A DNA stretch of 64,000 nt, from positions 1,302,001 to 1,366,000 of the forward strand of contig NZ_ARWE01000001.1 in the NCBI RefSeq assembly GCF_000384395.1. The letters run 5' to 3'. This stretch comes from Geopsychrobacter electrodiphilus DSM 16401. Lineage in GTDB: Bacteria > Desulfobacterota > Desulfuromonadia > Desulfuromonadales > Geopsychrobacteraceae. Both the position numbers and the translations under genes were made by a program. The notes below the pieces were generated by a model. The model worked only from the letters and a program-made list of their open reading frames with translations. It made no database searches and had not been told where the DNA came from. This document shows positions 27,262 through 35,909 of the stretch, piece by piece; the first letter of the stretch is position 1; every line of letters starts with the position of its first letter.

Positions 27262-28486
27262 TCGTTTGACCGGCCAGGGCCCTGAAGGGATTTTTGAACA
27301 GGGTTTGTTCTATCTTCTGCGCATACTTGCCAGGATTTATGTGCTGGTCGTTTGGTTAAGAGGGCTGACGTTCAACCTGGGTCTGCGCAAAATATATCAT
27401 AGTCGCCTGCCGGTCATCGCGGTCGGTAACCTGGCAGTTGGCGGAACCGGAAAAACCCCGATGGTGGATCTGTTGATCCGTTATCTGCAGCGCCAGGGGT
27501 TGCGGGTCGCCGTTGTCAGTCGCGGATATCGGGGAAAATATGCTGGTGGCGCAGGAATTGTTTCTCTCGGGGAGGGTCTTTTGCTCTCGGCTGAAGAAGC
27601 AGGGGATGAGCCTTGTCTGCTGGCTCATCGCAATCCCAAGGCGATCGTGCTGGTTGCAGCCAGACGGAAGCTTGCCCTTGAATACATTGATCTCCATGAA
27701 TGTGCCGACCTGATTATTCTTGATGATGCCTTTCAGCATCGACAGGTTGCACGGGACTTGAACCTTGTCCTGCTTGACGCAAAACAACCCTTCGGCAACC
27801 AATTCCTGCTCCCTGCCGGAATCTTGCGGGAGCGGCAGTCGGCGCTTGCACGCGCGGATTTGATCTGTCTGACTGGCGCTGAAGGTGAATATTCGATCCC
27901 CCTTGCGAACAAACCTGTGATGCGGATGCGTTCAACCCTCTCGGATATCGCTCGTTCGCTCACCGGTGAAACGCAAACACTAAAAGCATTTTCCGGGATG
28001 AAAGTCGTTGCCTTTGCCGGGATTGGCAGACCTGAAAGATTTTTTTCAGCACTTGGACAGGCAGGCATCTCAACCCTGGCTGAACTCGCTTTAGGTGACC
28101 ATGTTCTTTATGACCAGCAATTGCTTGAGCGGATTAATGCTTCGGCAATTGATGCTGAAATTCTTCTGACAACCGAAAAAGACGCCGTTAAGCTGGTTGC
28201 GGATAATTTCGATCTTCCCTGCTATGCGGTCGGACTGGAAGTTTATCTTGACCCGGGTCACACCCTTTATGACCAACTGGACCTATTGCTGCAAAAGGAC
28301 AAAACCATGCCCCTTTCCGCTGAATTGCTCGAAATCCTCGCCTGTCCTAAGTGCAAGGGGCAGGTGACTCTTCAATCCGTCGACGCTTCGGAAGTTATTG
28401 CCTGTGCTGTCTGCCGACTTGCTTACCCGGTGCGCGACGGCATTCCGGTCATGCTGATCGATGAGGCGATTGCGCTGGAGGATTAA
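27236..28486 (+). CDS. lpxK: Tetraacyldisaccharide 4'-kinase LpxK fused to a Trm112-like zinc domain
   Basis: 416 residues from ATG 27236. Residues 1-357 are LpxK, which phosphorylates the 4' position of the disaccharide. It has an N-terminal membrane segment (about 18-38), a P-loop in [19 protein letters not shown] and the [13 protein letters not shown] motif. Residues 358-416 are a Trm112/YcaR-type domain ([16 protein letters not shown] ... [18 protein letters not shown]) with two CxxC pairs. This is normally a separate small gene next to lpxK. No stop separates them: the sequence runs [17 protein letters not shown]. An internal AAAGGA and ATG at 28307 could also make the small protein alone. 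waaF overlaps the stop by one base. Confidence 0.93.
   Translation: MNKLENLHSRLTGQGPEGIFEQGLFYLLRILARIYVLVVWLRGLTFNLGLRKIYHSRLPVIAVGNLAVGGTGKTPMVDLLIRYLQRQGLRVAVVSRGYRGKYAGGAGIVSLGEGLLLSAEEAGDEPCLLAHRNPKAIVLVAARRKLALEYIDLHECADLIILDDAFQHRQVARDLNLVLLDAKQPFGNQFLLPAGILRERQSALARADLICLTGAEGEYSIPLANKPVMRMRSTLSDIARSLTGETQTLKAFSGMKVVAFAGIGRPERFFSALGQAGISTLAELALGDHVLYDQQLLERINASAIDAEILLTTEKDAVKLVADNFDLPCYAVGLEVYLDPGHTLYDQLDLLLQKDKTMPLSAELLEILACPKCKGQVTLQSVDASEVIACAVCRLAYPVRDGIPVMLIDEAIALED
28307..28486 (+). CDS. Trm112/YcaR-like zinc-binding protein, possible internal start within lpxK
   Basis: ATG 28307 is in the lpxK frame and has AAAGGA (28294-28299) seven bases upstream, a better site than most genes in this operon. 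It would give a 59-residue protein starting [18 protein letters not shown], exactly the usual start of free Trm112-like proteins, which act as small zinc partners of methyltransferases. Whether a free form, the fusion, or both are made is not decidable from sequence. Confidence 0.5.
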   Translation: MPLSAELLEILACPKCKGQVTLQSVDASEVIACAVCRLAYPVRDGIPVMLIDEAIALED

Positions 28487-29541
28487 TGCCGATGGCTCGT
28501 CTTGAACCCCTCGCGGGGAACCCGTGCATCCGTAAAATTATGGTGCGTGTCACCAATTGGGTCGGGGACGCGGTCATGGGGACCGTCGAGATGATGGCCT
28601 TGCGCAGCAGTTTTCCTGACGCCGAAATTGTGATCGTAGCTAACCCGCTGGTTGCTGAGCTCTTCAGCGACCATCCCGCTTGCGACAGGGTGTTGATTCA
28701 CGATCGCAAGGGACTCCACCGGGGGGTCTTTGGCCACATGAAGATGGTTTTGGCGCTGCGGCGCGAGCAGTTTGATCTTGCAGTTCTGTTGCAGAAGGCC
28801 GCGGGAGCCGCTCTTCTTGCGTTTCTGGCGAGAATTCCGCGGCGCATGGGTTTTTCCAGCGATGGACGTAAGTTGTTGATGACACATACAATTCCTTTTG
28901 ATCGTGAGATCTGGGCTATGCACCGGGTGCAGCAGTATCGGGCACTCTTTGCCGCCTTCGGGATTGACGGAGGTGATGGCCGCCTCTGTCTTGGTGTTAC
29001 GCCAGGCGAGCAGGGATGGGCAGAGGGGCAGTTAGGGGGGGGCAACTGGCTGGCCATAAATCCGGGCGCGGCTTTCGGTTCGGCAAAGCGTTGGGTTCCT
29101 GAGCGTTTTGCCGCGGTCGCAGATCGACTGTGCCAGCAGTATGGCTTTTCGGTGGTGCTGACCGGAGGGCCGGCGGAAATCGAAATCGGGTTGGCGATTG
29201 AGCAGGCGATGAGCCATAAACCGCAGAACCTGATCGCTAAAACCAGCGTCCGCCAGCTTGTTGCGGTTATCGATCGCTGTGGTTTGATGGTCAGTAATGA
29301 TTCCGGCCCGATGCATGTCGCTGCGGCACTTGGTACGCCAGTGGTTGCCATCTTTGGGCCGACCGACCACACCAAAACCCACCCCTGGTGTGACCATTAT
29401 CGTGTTGTCAGACATCCCGTCGATTGTGCACCCTGTATGCTCAAGGTTTGTCCCATCGATCACCCCTGTATGGAGGGAGTTACGACGGAGATGGTGGTCG
29501 AGGCGGCTTGCGCTCTGCTTGATGTCGAGCGCGGGCAGTGA
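28486..29541 (+). CDS. waaF: ADP-heptose:LPS heptosyltransferase II (WaaF)
   Basis: 351 residues. GT9 enzyme that adds the second L-glycero-D-manno-heptose to the inner core. The N-terminal VRVTNWVGDAVMGTVEM is followed by the donor-domain motifs NPGAAFGSAKRWVPERFA, TGGPAEIEIGL and SNDSGPMHVAAALGTPVVAI, and a cysteine-rich PCMLKVCPIDHPCMEGV typical of WaaF. GGAGG is five bases before ATG 28486, which shares a base with the lpxK stop. It is the last gene of the tightly packed lpx run; an 87-bp gap follows. Confidence 0.93.
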   Translation: MPMARLEPLAGNPCIRKIMVRVTNWVGDAVMGTVEMMALRSSFPDAEIVIVANPLVAELFSDHPACDRVLIHDRKGLHRGVFGHMKMVLALRREQFDLAVLLQKAAGAALLAFLARIPRRMGFSSDGRKLLMTHTIPFDREIWAMHRVQQYRALFAAFGIDGGDGRLCLGVTPGEQGWAEGQLGGGNWLAINPGAAFGSAKRWVPERFAAVADRLCQQYGFSVVLTGGPAEIEIGLAIEQAMSHKPQNLIAKTSVRQLVAVIDRCGLMVSNDSGPMHVAAALGTPVVAIFGPTDHTKTHPWCDHYRVVRHPVDCAPCMLKVCPIDHPCMEGVTTEMVVEAACALLDVERGQ

Positions 29542-29628
29542 CCGTCCAGGTAAGCCATTTCGGGATAGCATATACCATCACCTGTTCGTTATAGATCGCA
29601 TGCTAGCGCAAGAACGAAAAAACGGCAC

Positions 29629-30741
29629 ATGAAGATCGCTCATCTCACAGAATGTCTGACCGATAATGGCGTTACCACTGTCATCCGGAACCTGACTGCC
29701 GGTTTCCGCGAGGCGGGACACCAGGTTGACATTATCACCTGGAGACCTTCAGCCATCCATGACCCCGGATTGCTGCAAATCAGGCTTCAGGGGCTCGGTA
29801 ATACCTCCAGCTCGTTTACCTCTCGTCTGGTCAAGGGCCTAATCGGCAGTCGATTGTGGCAGTATTCCCGTGCAAAATTATTTTGTAGCGAATTTCTGGC
29901 ACAGGTCGATTTTGATACATATGATGCGGTTTTGATTCATGGGCTGGCATGCATCCCTCTTTGGCGTTTACCTGCCTCAGCCATTATTGTTGCACACAGT
30001 ACTAAGTCCAGGATGCTGTTACGTTCGCGTCAGTTTGTGCTGAAGCCAATTTTACGTTTTCTCTACAGTCGAATGTATAGAAGTCACCCGGTGATCTGCG
30101 TGTCACAGGGCTCACGGGATGACATGCTTGTGAACTTTGGTGTTGATCCTCAACAGGTGACAGCCATTTATAATCCCTTCCCTGTCGAGGAGATCCGGCG
30201 AAAGTCCAGGGAGCCGATCAGTGATGTGCCAGATGTCTTCGTTTTGGCTGTTGGGCGACCGGTAAAATCAAAACGTTTTGATCGCTTGATGCGGGTCTAT
30301 AAACTATCAGGAATAGACGCTCCATTAGTCGTTCTGGTCGGTAGTGGAAAGGCGAGTAAGGTAGATAAACTCGCGCGTCGTTATGGTATTTCCGAAAAGG
30401 TCAAGGTGATCGGACATCGAGAAAATCCCTACCCCTATATGGCCAGGGCGAGAGCCCTGATTCTGACCTCAGATTATGAAGGGCTGCCTACTGTATTGAT
30501 TGAAAGTCTGATTTGTGGGACAGCGGTTGTGTCTTCAGATTGCCCTTCAGGCCCATCGGAAATTTTGGTCGGGAATTTGGCTCGTTGTCTGGTGCCGCCG
30601 ACTGATGAGTGGCGGATGGCAAAAGTATTGAAGAGTGTTTTTGATGATGAGCAGAGCGTCTGTTCTTTAAGTTTTGACGAATTTTCCCAAAAAACAGCAG
30701 TACTTAAATATTGTGAACTTTTAAGGAATTTGAATGAATAA
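29629..30741 (+). CDS. GT4-family glycosyltransferase
   Basis: 370 residues. A GT-B fold is suggested by the N-terminal THLTECLTDNGVTTVIRNLT-like start and the C-terminal UDP/GDP-sugar domain (LAVGRPVKSKRFDRLM, GHRENPYPYMARARALILTS, EGLPTVLIESLICGT). The E-x(7)-E motif of retaining GT4 enzymes appears as EGLPTVLIE. Probably adds a sugar to the LPS core or O-chain. The start overlaps nothing, and it is followed with an 8-base overlap by the O-antigen ligase gene. Sugar and linkage cannot be inferred. Confidence 0.88.
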   Translation: MKIAHLTECLTDNGVTTVIRNLTAGFREAGHQVDIITWRPSAIHDPGLLQIRLQGLGNTSSSFTSRLVKGLIGSRLWQYSRAKLFCSEFLAQVDFDTYDAVLIHGLACIPLWRLPASAIIVAHSTKSRMLLRSRQFVLKPILRFLYSRMYRSHPVICVSQGSRDDMLVNFGVDPQQVTAIYNPFPVEEIRRKSREPISDVPDVFVLAVGRPVKSKRFDRLMRVYKLSGIDAPLVVLVGSGKASKVDKLARRYGISEKVKVIGHRENPYPYMARARALILTSDYEGLPTVLIESLICGTAVVSSDCPSGPSEILVGNLARCLVPPTDEWRMAKVLKSVFDDEQSVCSLSFDEFSQKTAVLKYCELLRNLNE

Positions 30742-31969
30742 GTTGGATGGAATATATAAAGGCGATGTCGGAGATATGGTATTCCCTGATATTTATTTAA
30801 ATATATTTATGTTTTTATGGGGTTGTTTGATATTTATATTTAACGATTTATATAATGCTATGCCATTAATTTTATTTTTTGTTAGTTTATTCTTAATATC
30901 TAGAAATAAAATTGTTTTTTCAAATAAAAACTTACTGTATCTTAACTTATCTTTTTCAATATACCTAATACCAATAGTTATAAGCATAATTTTAGGATAT
31001 TCAAGGCTTAGCTACTTAGATTGGCCGTCTAGATTTTTATTGTTTGTTCCTATTGGATATTTTTTAAGTACATATTCATTCAAGAAGGAAAATTTACTCT
31101 CTGGTTTTTTAACAGGATCATTTATTATTATGTCTGGACTTCTTTGGAAATGGTTCCATGGGGATACCAGACCAATGTATTGGGCCCACTGGAACATTCT
31201 ATCGGAAGTCTCTGTTGGAGTGTTTTGTTATTGTTTTATCTTTTATGACAAACAGTCCTCCAGGGTTAGCAAGTGTCTGGCGGTTGCGTGTCAACTTGTC
31301 AGTTTGGTGATTGTTCTGGTTTCCGGGTCTAGAGGTTCACTCCTCTCCTTATTGGTTATCGTAATTGCTTTTTTTACTATTCACTATTACCTGTTTAGAA
31401 GAAAGAAAGTTATCGCCTTTTTTCTGGTAACAGTATTGGTCGCCCTGAGTTTAACCGCAGTTTTTAGTGATAGTATGAAAAACCGAATCGTTGAAGGCTA
31501 CAGTAATGCCATGGCCTATGCGAGCGGTGAGCATCAACAGACATCTGTCGGTTACCGATTTGAACTTTGGAAGGCCTCTTTTATAATGATCAAGGAAAAG
31601 CCCCTTTTTGGGTATGGAAATGTTGGGGCTTACGAGAGACTGCAGGAGCTTATTAAAGAGGGGCGAGTTTTAAGCTTTATTAAAGACCGGCAGCATCACC
31701 ACTCAGATTATATTGAAACTTTAGTCACAAGAGGAATATTTGGTCTTTTTACTTTATTGCTAATTTATTTTGTCCCGTTGGTATTGTTTTTTAAGTCATT
31801 AAAGTCATCACCTTTTTTGTCGACGTCAGCCATTCTGTTTGTTCTAAGTTATATGGTTTGCGGTATTGCTGAAGTTCCACTAAGAAACGGTTTTTCGCTT
31901 ATTTTTTATTTTATGATGACCACAATATTTGTCGCTCAAATTTATCGTTCCGAGGCTGCCAGTTCATGA
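30734..31969 (+). CDS. O-antigen ligase / polymerase family membrane protein (WaaL-like)
   Basis: 411 residues with about 10-12 transmembrane segments. A periplasmic loop and the motif DRQHHHSDYIETLVTRG near residue 318 match WaaL/Wzy proteins, where the histidine takes part in transferring Und-PP-linked glycan to lipid A-core. VSGSRGSLLSLLVI is the other family motif. The first 450 bases are strikingly AT-rich compared with the flanking genes, which suggests a horizontally acquired or fast-evolving gene. AAGGA lies seven bases upstream. Ligase is favoured over polymerase because the gene sits among core genes, but Wzy is possible. Confidence 0.82.
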   Translation: MNKLDGIYKGDVGDMVFPDIYLNIFMFLWGCLIFIFNDLYNAMPLILFFVSLFLISRNKIVFSNKNLLYLNLSFSIYLIPIVISIILGYSRLSYLDWPSRFLLFVPIGYFLSTYSFKKENLLSGFLTGSFIIMSGLLWKWFHGDTRPMYWAHWNILSEVSVGVFCYCFIFYDKQSSRVSKCLAVACQLVSLVIVLVSGSRGSLLSLLVIVIAFFTIHYYLFRRKKVIAFFLVTVLVALSLTAVFSDSMKNRIVEGYSNAMAYASGEHQQTSVGYRFELWKASFIMIKEKPLFGYGNVGAYERLQELIKEGRVLSFIKDRQHHHSDYIETLVTRGIFGLFTLLLIYFVPLVLFFKSLKSSPFLSTSAILFVLSYMVCGIAEVPLRNGFSLIFYFMMTTIFVAQIYRSEAASS

Positions 31970-33006
31970 TTATTGTTCATCTTAACTTCGCTCCCGCCTA
32001 TGGTGGGGGTGAAGTGCAGACATTGAACCTTATTTCCTGGTTGGCTGAACATCAGATTGAACAGTGCGTATTGGCGCGCAAAAATAGTCCGTTTGCAAAA
32101 AAGGTATCTGAGGAATTGCCCCATATCCCACTTTTATCTTTGCCCCGGCTTTTTTTTCAACTGCTGCTGAGGAAAAAAAAGAATCTTGTTTTCCACGCCC
32201 ATGATGGCCGCAGCTTGCACTATGCCGCTCTCCTGAAAATGATTTTTGGCTTCAGGGCTGTTGCTACCCGCCGGGTCGACAAGGGGTTGCCTTCGCATCG
32301 ACTGTCGCTTCTAAGCTACCGCAATATTGATCGTTTAGTTGCCATCAGCACCCAGATTGAGAAACGGCTTGAAGATGATCTTGGTTCAGATAGATGCGTC
32401 AGAATCCCAGATAGTTTTTCTGATTTTTCACATGAAAATAAAGCTGTTGCCGAGATCCGGGAGCGTTTTCCCGGAAAAAAACTGATCGGCCAGATTGGCA
32501 GTCTTTATACGATCAAGGGACATACTTTTACTATCCAAGTGGCCAGGAAACTGGCTTTGGAGAGACCTGACCTTCAGTTTGTTATTTTAGGGGAAGGGGG
32601 CGAGCGCTCGCGTCTGGAGCAGCAGGCCACCGGCTTGAGTAATCTGACGTTTATCGGATTTGTGCAGGATGTCGGCAACTGGTTGGCCGCTCTTGAAGTG
32701 CTTGTTCATCCATCACTGCGGGAAGGCTTAGGATCTATTCTGCTTGAGGCCCAGCAACTGGGGGTGCCGGTTATCGCTTCGGATGTCGGGGGTATCCCGG
32801 ATGTGGTCATTGATGGAGAGACCGGACTCTTGGTGCCTGCAGGAGATAGCCTTGCGCTGCAGGAGGCGATTTTAAGGCTGGTGGACAATCAGGTGTTGCG
32901 TACTCATCTGATTACTGGAGCTAAGAAGCGCTTGACAAAGTTCTCGCCTGAAACCGTTGGAAAAGCTTACCTCACCCTATATCAAGGACTGGTAGACGAA
33001 TCTTGA
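31966..33006 (+). CDS. GT4-family glycosyltransferase (GT-B)
   Basis: 346 residues. N-terminal acceptor domain (LNFAPAYGGGEVQTLNLI) and C-terminal GT4 domain with IGQIGSLYTIKGHTFTI, VILGEGGERSRLEQQA, HPSLREGLGSILLEAQQLG and GVPVIASDVGGIPDVVIDG. The E-x(7)-E pair is EGLGSILLE. ATGA overlap with the ligase gene. At its 3' end it overlaps the convergent GT9 gene by 25 bases, and no terminator fits between them. Likely acts in LPS core or O-chain assembly. Confidence 0.9.
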   Translation: MIIVHLNFAPAYGGGEVQTLNLISWLAEHQIEQCVLARKNSPFAKKVSEELPHIPLLSLPRLFFQLLLRKKKNLVFHAHDGRSLHYAALLKMIFGFRAVATRRVDKGLPSHRLSLLSYRNIDRLVAISTQIEKRLEDDLGSDRCVRIPDSFSDFSHENKAVAEIRERFPGKKLIGQIGSLYTIKGHTFTIQVARKLALERPDLQFVILGEGGERSRLEQQATGLSNLTFIGFVQDVGNWLAALEVLVHPSLREGLGSILLEAQQLGVPVIASDVGGIPDVVIDGETGLLVPAGDSLALQEAILRLVDNQVLRTHLITGAKKRLTKFSPETVGKAYLTLYQGLVDES

Positions 33007-34067
33007 TTTTCTGCTTTTAAGACCTGCTCAATTCTCTTGATGACATCACCGACTTTTATCCTCTCCATCACCTGTGGATTCCTCACCCGTTGACCCCATT
33101 TGACTTCTGAAACGGCTTTGCCGAGTTCCCTTTTTAGTGCCTCCGGATAGCAATTCACCGTCAGGTCGCGATGAGAGTAGGGGCCGGTGCGGTCTGGATT
33201 GGAGCTGGCGTAGAGTCCGATGACCGGGGTACCGACGGCATTGGCGATATGCGCTGGACCGGTGTCGGGGGAGATCATCGCTTGAGCGCCCTGGCACAGG
33301 GCGGCTAGCTGCTTGAGGCTGGTTTTCCCCACCAGGTTCAGCGGTGTCGCTTCAGCGGTTGTTATGATCTGCTCTGCATAGTTGATTTCCTGTTGATTCG
33401 GACCGCCGGTCAGGACCGTTGTAATACCGAAGTTTGCAGCAGCATGGTCGATGACCGCGGCGTAGTGCTGGTAACTCCAGTTGCGCCAGTTGCGCGCACG
33501 GTTGCTGGAGCAGGGGTTGATCACCAGGTACTGGTCGACTGCGCCGAGGAGTTGACGGGTCGATTCGATAGCCTCCGTCGGAATCGGGATGTCCCAACGC
33601 AGGGTTGGTGGGTCAATGCCCAAATATCCAGTGAAGGACAGGAAGCTGTCCAGAACGTGCTGATTTGCGGTATACGGGATGCTGTAGTTGCAGGCCAGAT
33701 TGTGCAAAAATTTCCCGCGTCTGGAATCGAAGCCGAGCCGCACGGGGCTATTTATCAGTCGACTCACCAGGGCAGCGCGCGGTGAGACCTGCATGTTGAG
33801 CAGCAGGTCGAATTTTTGACCGTGTAATTTTTTGCGCAGCTCGAAAAAGGCTTTTGTTCCCATCGCCTTGTCAAAAATGATAAACTCCACGCCGTCGATG
33901 TCGGCGACCAGTTGGGCCTCGATCTTGCCGATGATCCAGGTGATGCGTGCTTCGGGCCAGGCCGCTTGCAGGGTACGCAGGGTCGGGAGCATATGCGTGA
34001 CATCGCCGATCGCCGAAAGGCGCAGCAGGCAGATCCGTTCTGGTGGCGTAGTCAAAGGGAAAATCAT
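32982..34067 (-). CDS. GT9-family heptosyltransferase-like protein
   Basis: 361 residues on the minus strand inside an otherwise plus-strand operon. GT9 motifs: LLRLSAIGDVTHMLPTLRT at the start, NPCSSNRARNWRNWSYQHYA, TGGPNQQEINYA and ISPDTGPAHIANAVGTPVIGL near the C-terminus. This resembles WaaC-type heptosyltransferase I, which is missing elsewhere in the window, so it may add the first heptose. Its ATG ends at 34067, the same base at which the divergent kdkA TTG begins, so the promoter must lie inside kdkA. The 3' end overlaps the GT4 gene. Confidence 0.9.
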   Translation of the reverse strand: MIFPLTTPPERICLLRLSAIGDVTHMLPTLRTLQAAWPEARITWIIGKIEAQLVADIDGVEFIIFDKAMGTKAFFELRKKLHGQKFDLLLNMQVSPRAALVSRLINSPVRLGFDSRRGKFLHNLACNYSIPYTANQHVLDSFLSFTGYLGIDPPTLRWDIPIPTEAIESTRQLLGAVDQYLVINPCSSNRARNWRNWSYQHYAAVIDHAAANFGITTVLTGGPNQQEINYAEQIITTAEATPLNLVGKTSLKQLAALCQGAQAMISPDTGPAHIANAVGTPVIGLYASSNPDRTGPYSHRDLTVNCYPEALKRELGKAVSEVKWGQRVRNPQVMERIKVGDVIKRIEQVLKAENQDSSTSP

Positions 34068-34837
34068 TGTCGGTAGAAATCCGCAAGGAAGAAAAAGATC
34101 GTTCGATTATCCTGTTTGATGCCGGGATCGTCAAGGATTCAATCGAGAACCTCTGGCAGGTGGCGGATGAGCTATTTCCAACAGCGCGGTTGATTCGCGG
34201 GAAACCCTGCTTTTTTGAATTCGATGGAACGGCTTACAACTTTCGCCACTTTCGTCGCGGGGGGATGGTCGAGACGTTATTTCAGGACCGCTACCTCGGT
34301 CGCGGCACCAAATTCAACCGGGCTTTCACAGAGTTTCGATTGCTGGTCTGGATGCGCGCCCAGGGACTACCGGTGCCGCAACCGGTGGCGGCGCGGGTGA
34401 AACCGGGCACGCTCTTTTATCGGGCGGATCTTTTGACCCTGAGGATCGCGGGGGCTGTTTCGCTGGCTGAACTTTTGCCGGATTTGCCACTTGGGGCCGC
34501 ACAATGGCAGCGACTCGGAAGCGTCATCGCGAATTTTCATTGTGCCGGAATCTATCACGCCGATCTGAATGCCGGGAATATCCTGCTGGATGCAGAAGGC
34601 CGTTTTTCCCTCATCGATTTCGATCGTTGTCGCAGGCGTTCTGCCGGGTCGTGGACCACCCATAACCTGAAGCGTTTGCTGCGCTCCTTCACTAAACTCA
34701 AAAATAAGGCATCCGGCAAATTCAACTTTTCAGCTGTGGACTGGCTCCTTTTACAGCAGGGGTATGACAGGGCACGGACCATAACCCATGGAACAGACAA
34801 ACAGGATAATGACGCAGATTCCACAACACATTCTTGA
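34067..34837 (+). CDS. kdkA: 3-deoxy-D-manno-octulosonic acid kinase KdkA
   Basis: 256 residues. Kinase-like fold related to eukaryotic protein kinases. It has catalytic loop HADLNAGNILL and metal-binding LIDFDRCR, plus YLGRGTKFNRAFTEFRLL and LRIAGAVSLAELL. The enzyme phosphorylates Kdo at O-4 on Kdo-lipid A. TTG 34067 has AAAGGGA six bases upstream; no ATG or GTG occurs before the conserved region. It is divergent from the GT9 gene, with start codons touching. Its presence suggests a mono-Kdo, 4-phosphorylated inner core as in Haemophilus and Vibrio. Confidence 0.88.
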   Translation: MSVEIRKEEKDRSIILFDAGIVKDSIENLWQVADELFPTARLIRGKPCFFEFDGTAYNFRHFRRGGMVETLFQDRYLGRGTKFNRAFTEFRLLVWMRAQGLPVPQPVAARVKPGTLFYRADLLTLRIAGAVSLAELLPDLPLGAAQWQRLGSVIANFHCAGIYHADLNAGNILLDAEGRFSLIDFDRCRRRSAGSWTTHNLKRLLRSFTKLKNKASGKFNFSAVDWLLLQQGYDRARTITHGTDKQDNDADSTTHS

Positions 34838-35909
34838 GAAACCAGGGGCGCGGCTCCTGTATATGACACCGCTGGCGCTGGGAGATTTTCTTTACCAGTC
34901 CGGGTATCTGCAGCAGATCCAGCGACAATATCCCCAGTTGACGATCGATATCTGGTTTGATGACCTGCGCAAGCGCAGTAAGAGCTGGCAGCAGGGGCGC
35001 AACCGGATCCTTGGTCAGTGGCTGGAAGCGACAGACTATATCGAGCAGTTCTACCCGATTCCTGAAACATCCGTTGAGCGTGAGGAGGCGGTTGCAAGGG
35101 CGCAGCAGCGTGACTATGATGCGGTTTTTTTTCTCAGCAAATCGCGGGTCGACCGCTACGAAAAGTATGCCCGGCGGATCTGTCCTAAAGGGTTTGTTGC
35201 AGCAGTTGCCGCCTCTAAGAACCGGTTGAAGCGGTTTCTGTTCGGTGCTCGGCCCGATCTCTTGCTGGCGCTGGAGCGTTTCAGCCTCGCAGACGGCGCG
35301 CACGTTTCAGAGCTTTATTCCCATTTTTTCCAGCAGGTTTTTAACCTGAAAGTTCAAACGGTTAAGCCTGCTCTTGAAGTTCCCGAGAGCTGGCAACAGC
35401 GTATTTCTGCCCGGTTTAAGGCGCAGCGCCAGCAGGGGTGCCGATTGATTTTGATTAATTTTCTGTCGACCAATCCCAGTCATGACTTAAGCCTCGATGC
35501 CGTTATGTCCCTGGCTGGAGAAATGCTCGTACTTCAGACGCAGCTTGCGTTTGTGCTCTGTGTGCCTCCGCATGAACTTGAGCATACCGAGAAAGCTTGC
35601 GCTGCCGTACCTGATGCCCTTGCAGGCAGGGTGCTGGCATTTACCGCGCAGGAGCATTTTTTTGAGTTGCCGGCGTTGGTTGAATATTGTGATTTTATCC
35701 TCTCCGTCGACACCTCCGTAATGCATTTTGCCAGTGCTCTCGAGCGACCGCTGGTCGCCCTGATGCGCACGAATAATCGCCAGTGGCGACCCCTTGAAGC
35801 ATCCACCACAAGTGTGGTCTACGCCATGGGGACAGATTGGGTCAAAGATATCCCCCAAAGTTCGATTGTCGCGGCATGTGAAGCACAGGGATTTTTCCAT
35901 CATGGCTGA
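34788..35909 (+). CDS. GT9-family glycosyltransferase (heptosyltransferase-like), diverged
   Basis: 373 residues. The fold is GT9-like. The start (RLLYMTPLALGDFLYQSGYL) and the C-terminal FILSVDTSVMHFASALERPLVALM match the family's SxDTGxxHxAxALGxPxVAL motif, with the glycine replaced by serine. The donor-binding region (LILINFLSTNPSHDLSLDA) differs from the usual NPGA/S box. It overlaps kdkA by 50 bases if ATG 34788 is used; ATG 34809 is an alternative with poor SD spacing. Probably adds a heptose or related sugar to the core. Confidence 0.8.
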   Translation: MEQTNRIMTQIPQHILEKPGARLLYMTPLALGDFLYQSGYLQQIQRQYPQLTIDIWFDDLRKRSKSWQQGRNRILGQWLEATDYIEQFYPIPETSVEREEAVARAQQRDYDAVFFLSKSRVDRYEKYARRICPKGFVAAVAASKNRLKRFLFGARPDLLLALERFSLADGAHVSELYSHFFQQVFNLKVQTVKPALEVPESWQQRISARFKAQRQQGCRLILINFLSTNPSHDLSLDAVMSLAGEMLVLQTQLAFVLCVPPHELEHTEKACAAVPDALAGRVLAFTAQEHFFELPALVEYCDFILSVDTSVMHFASALERPLVALMRTNNRQWRPLEASTTSVVYAMGTDWVKDIPQSSIVAACEAQGFFHHG

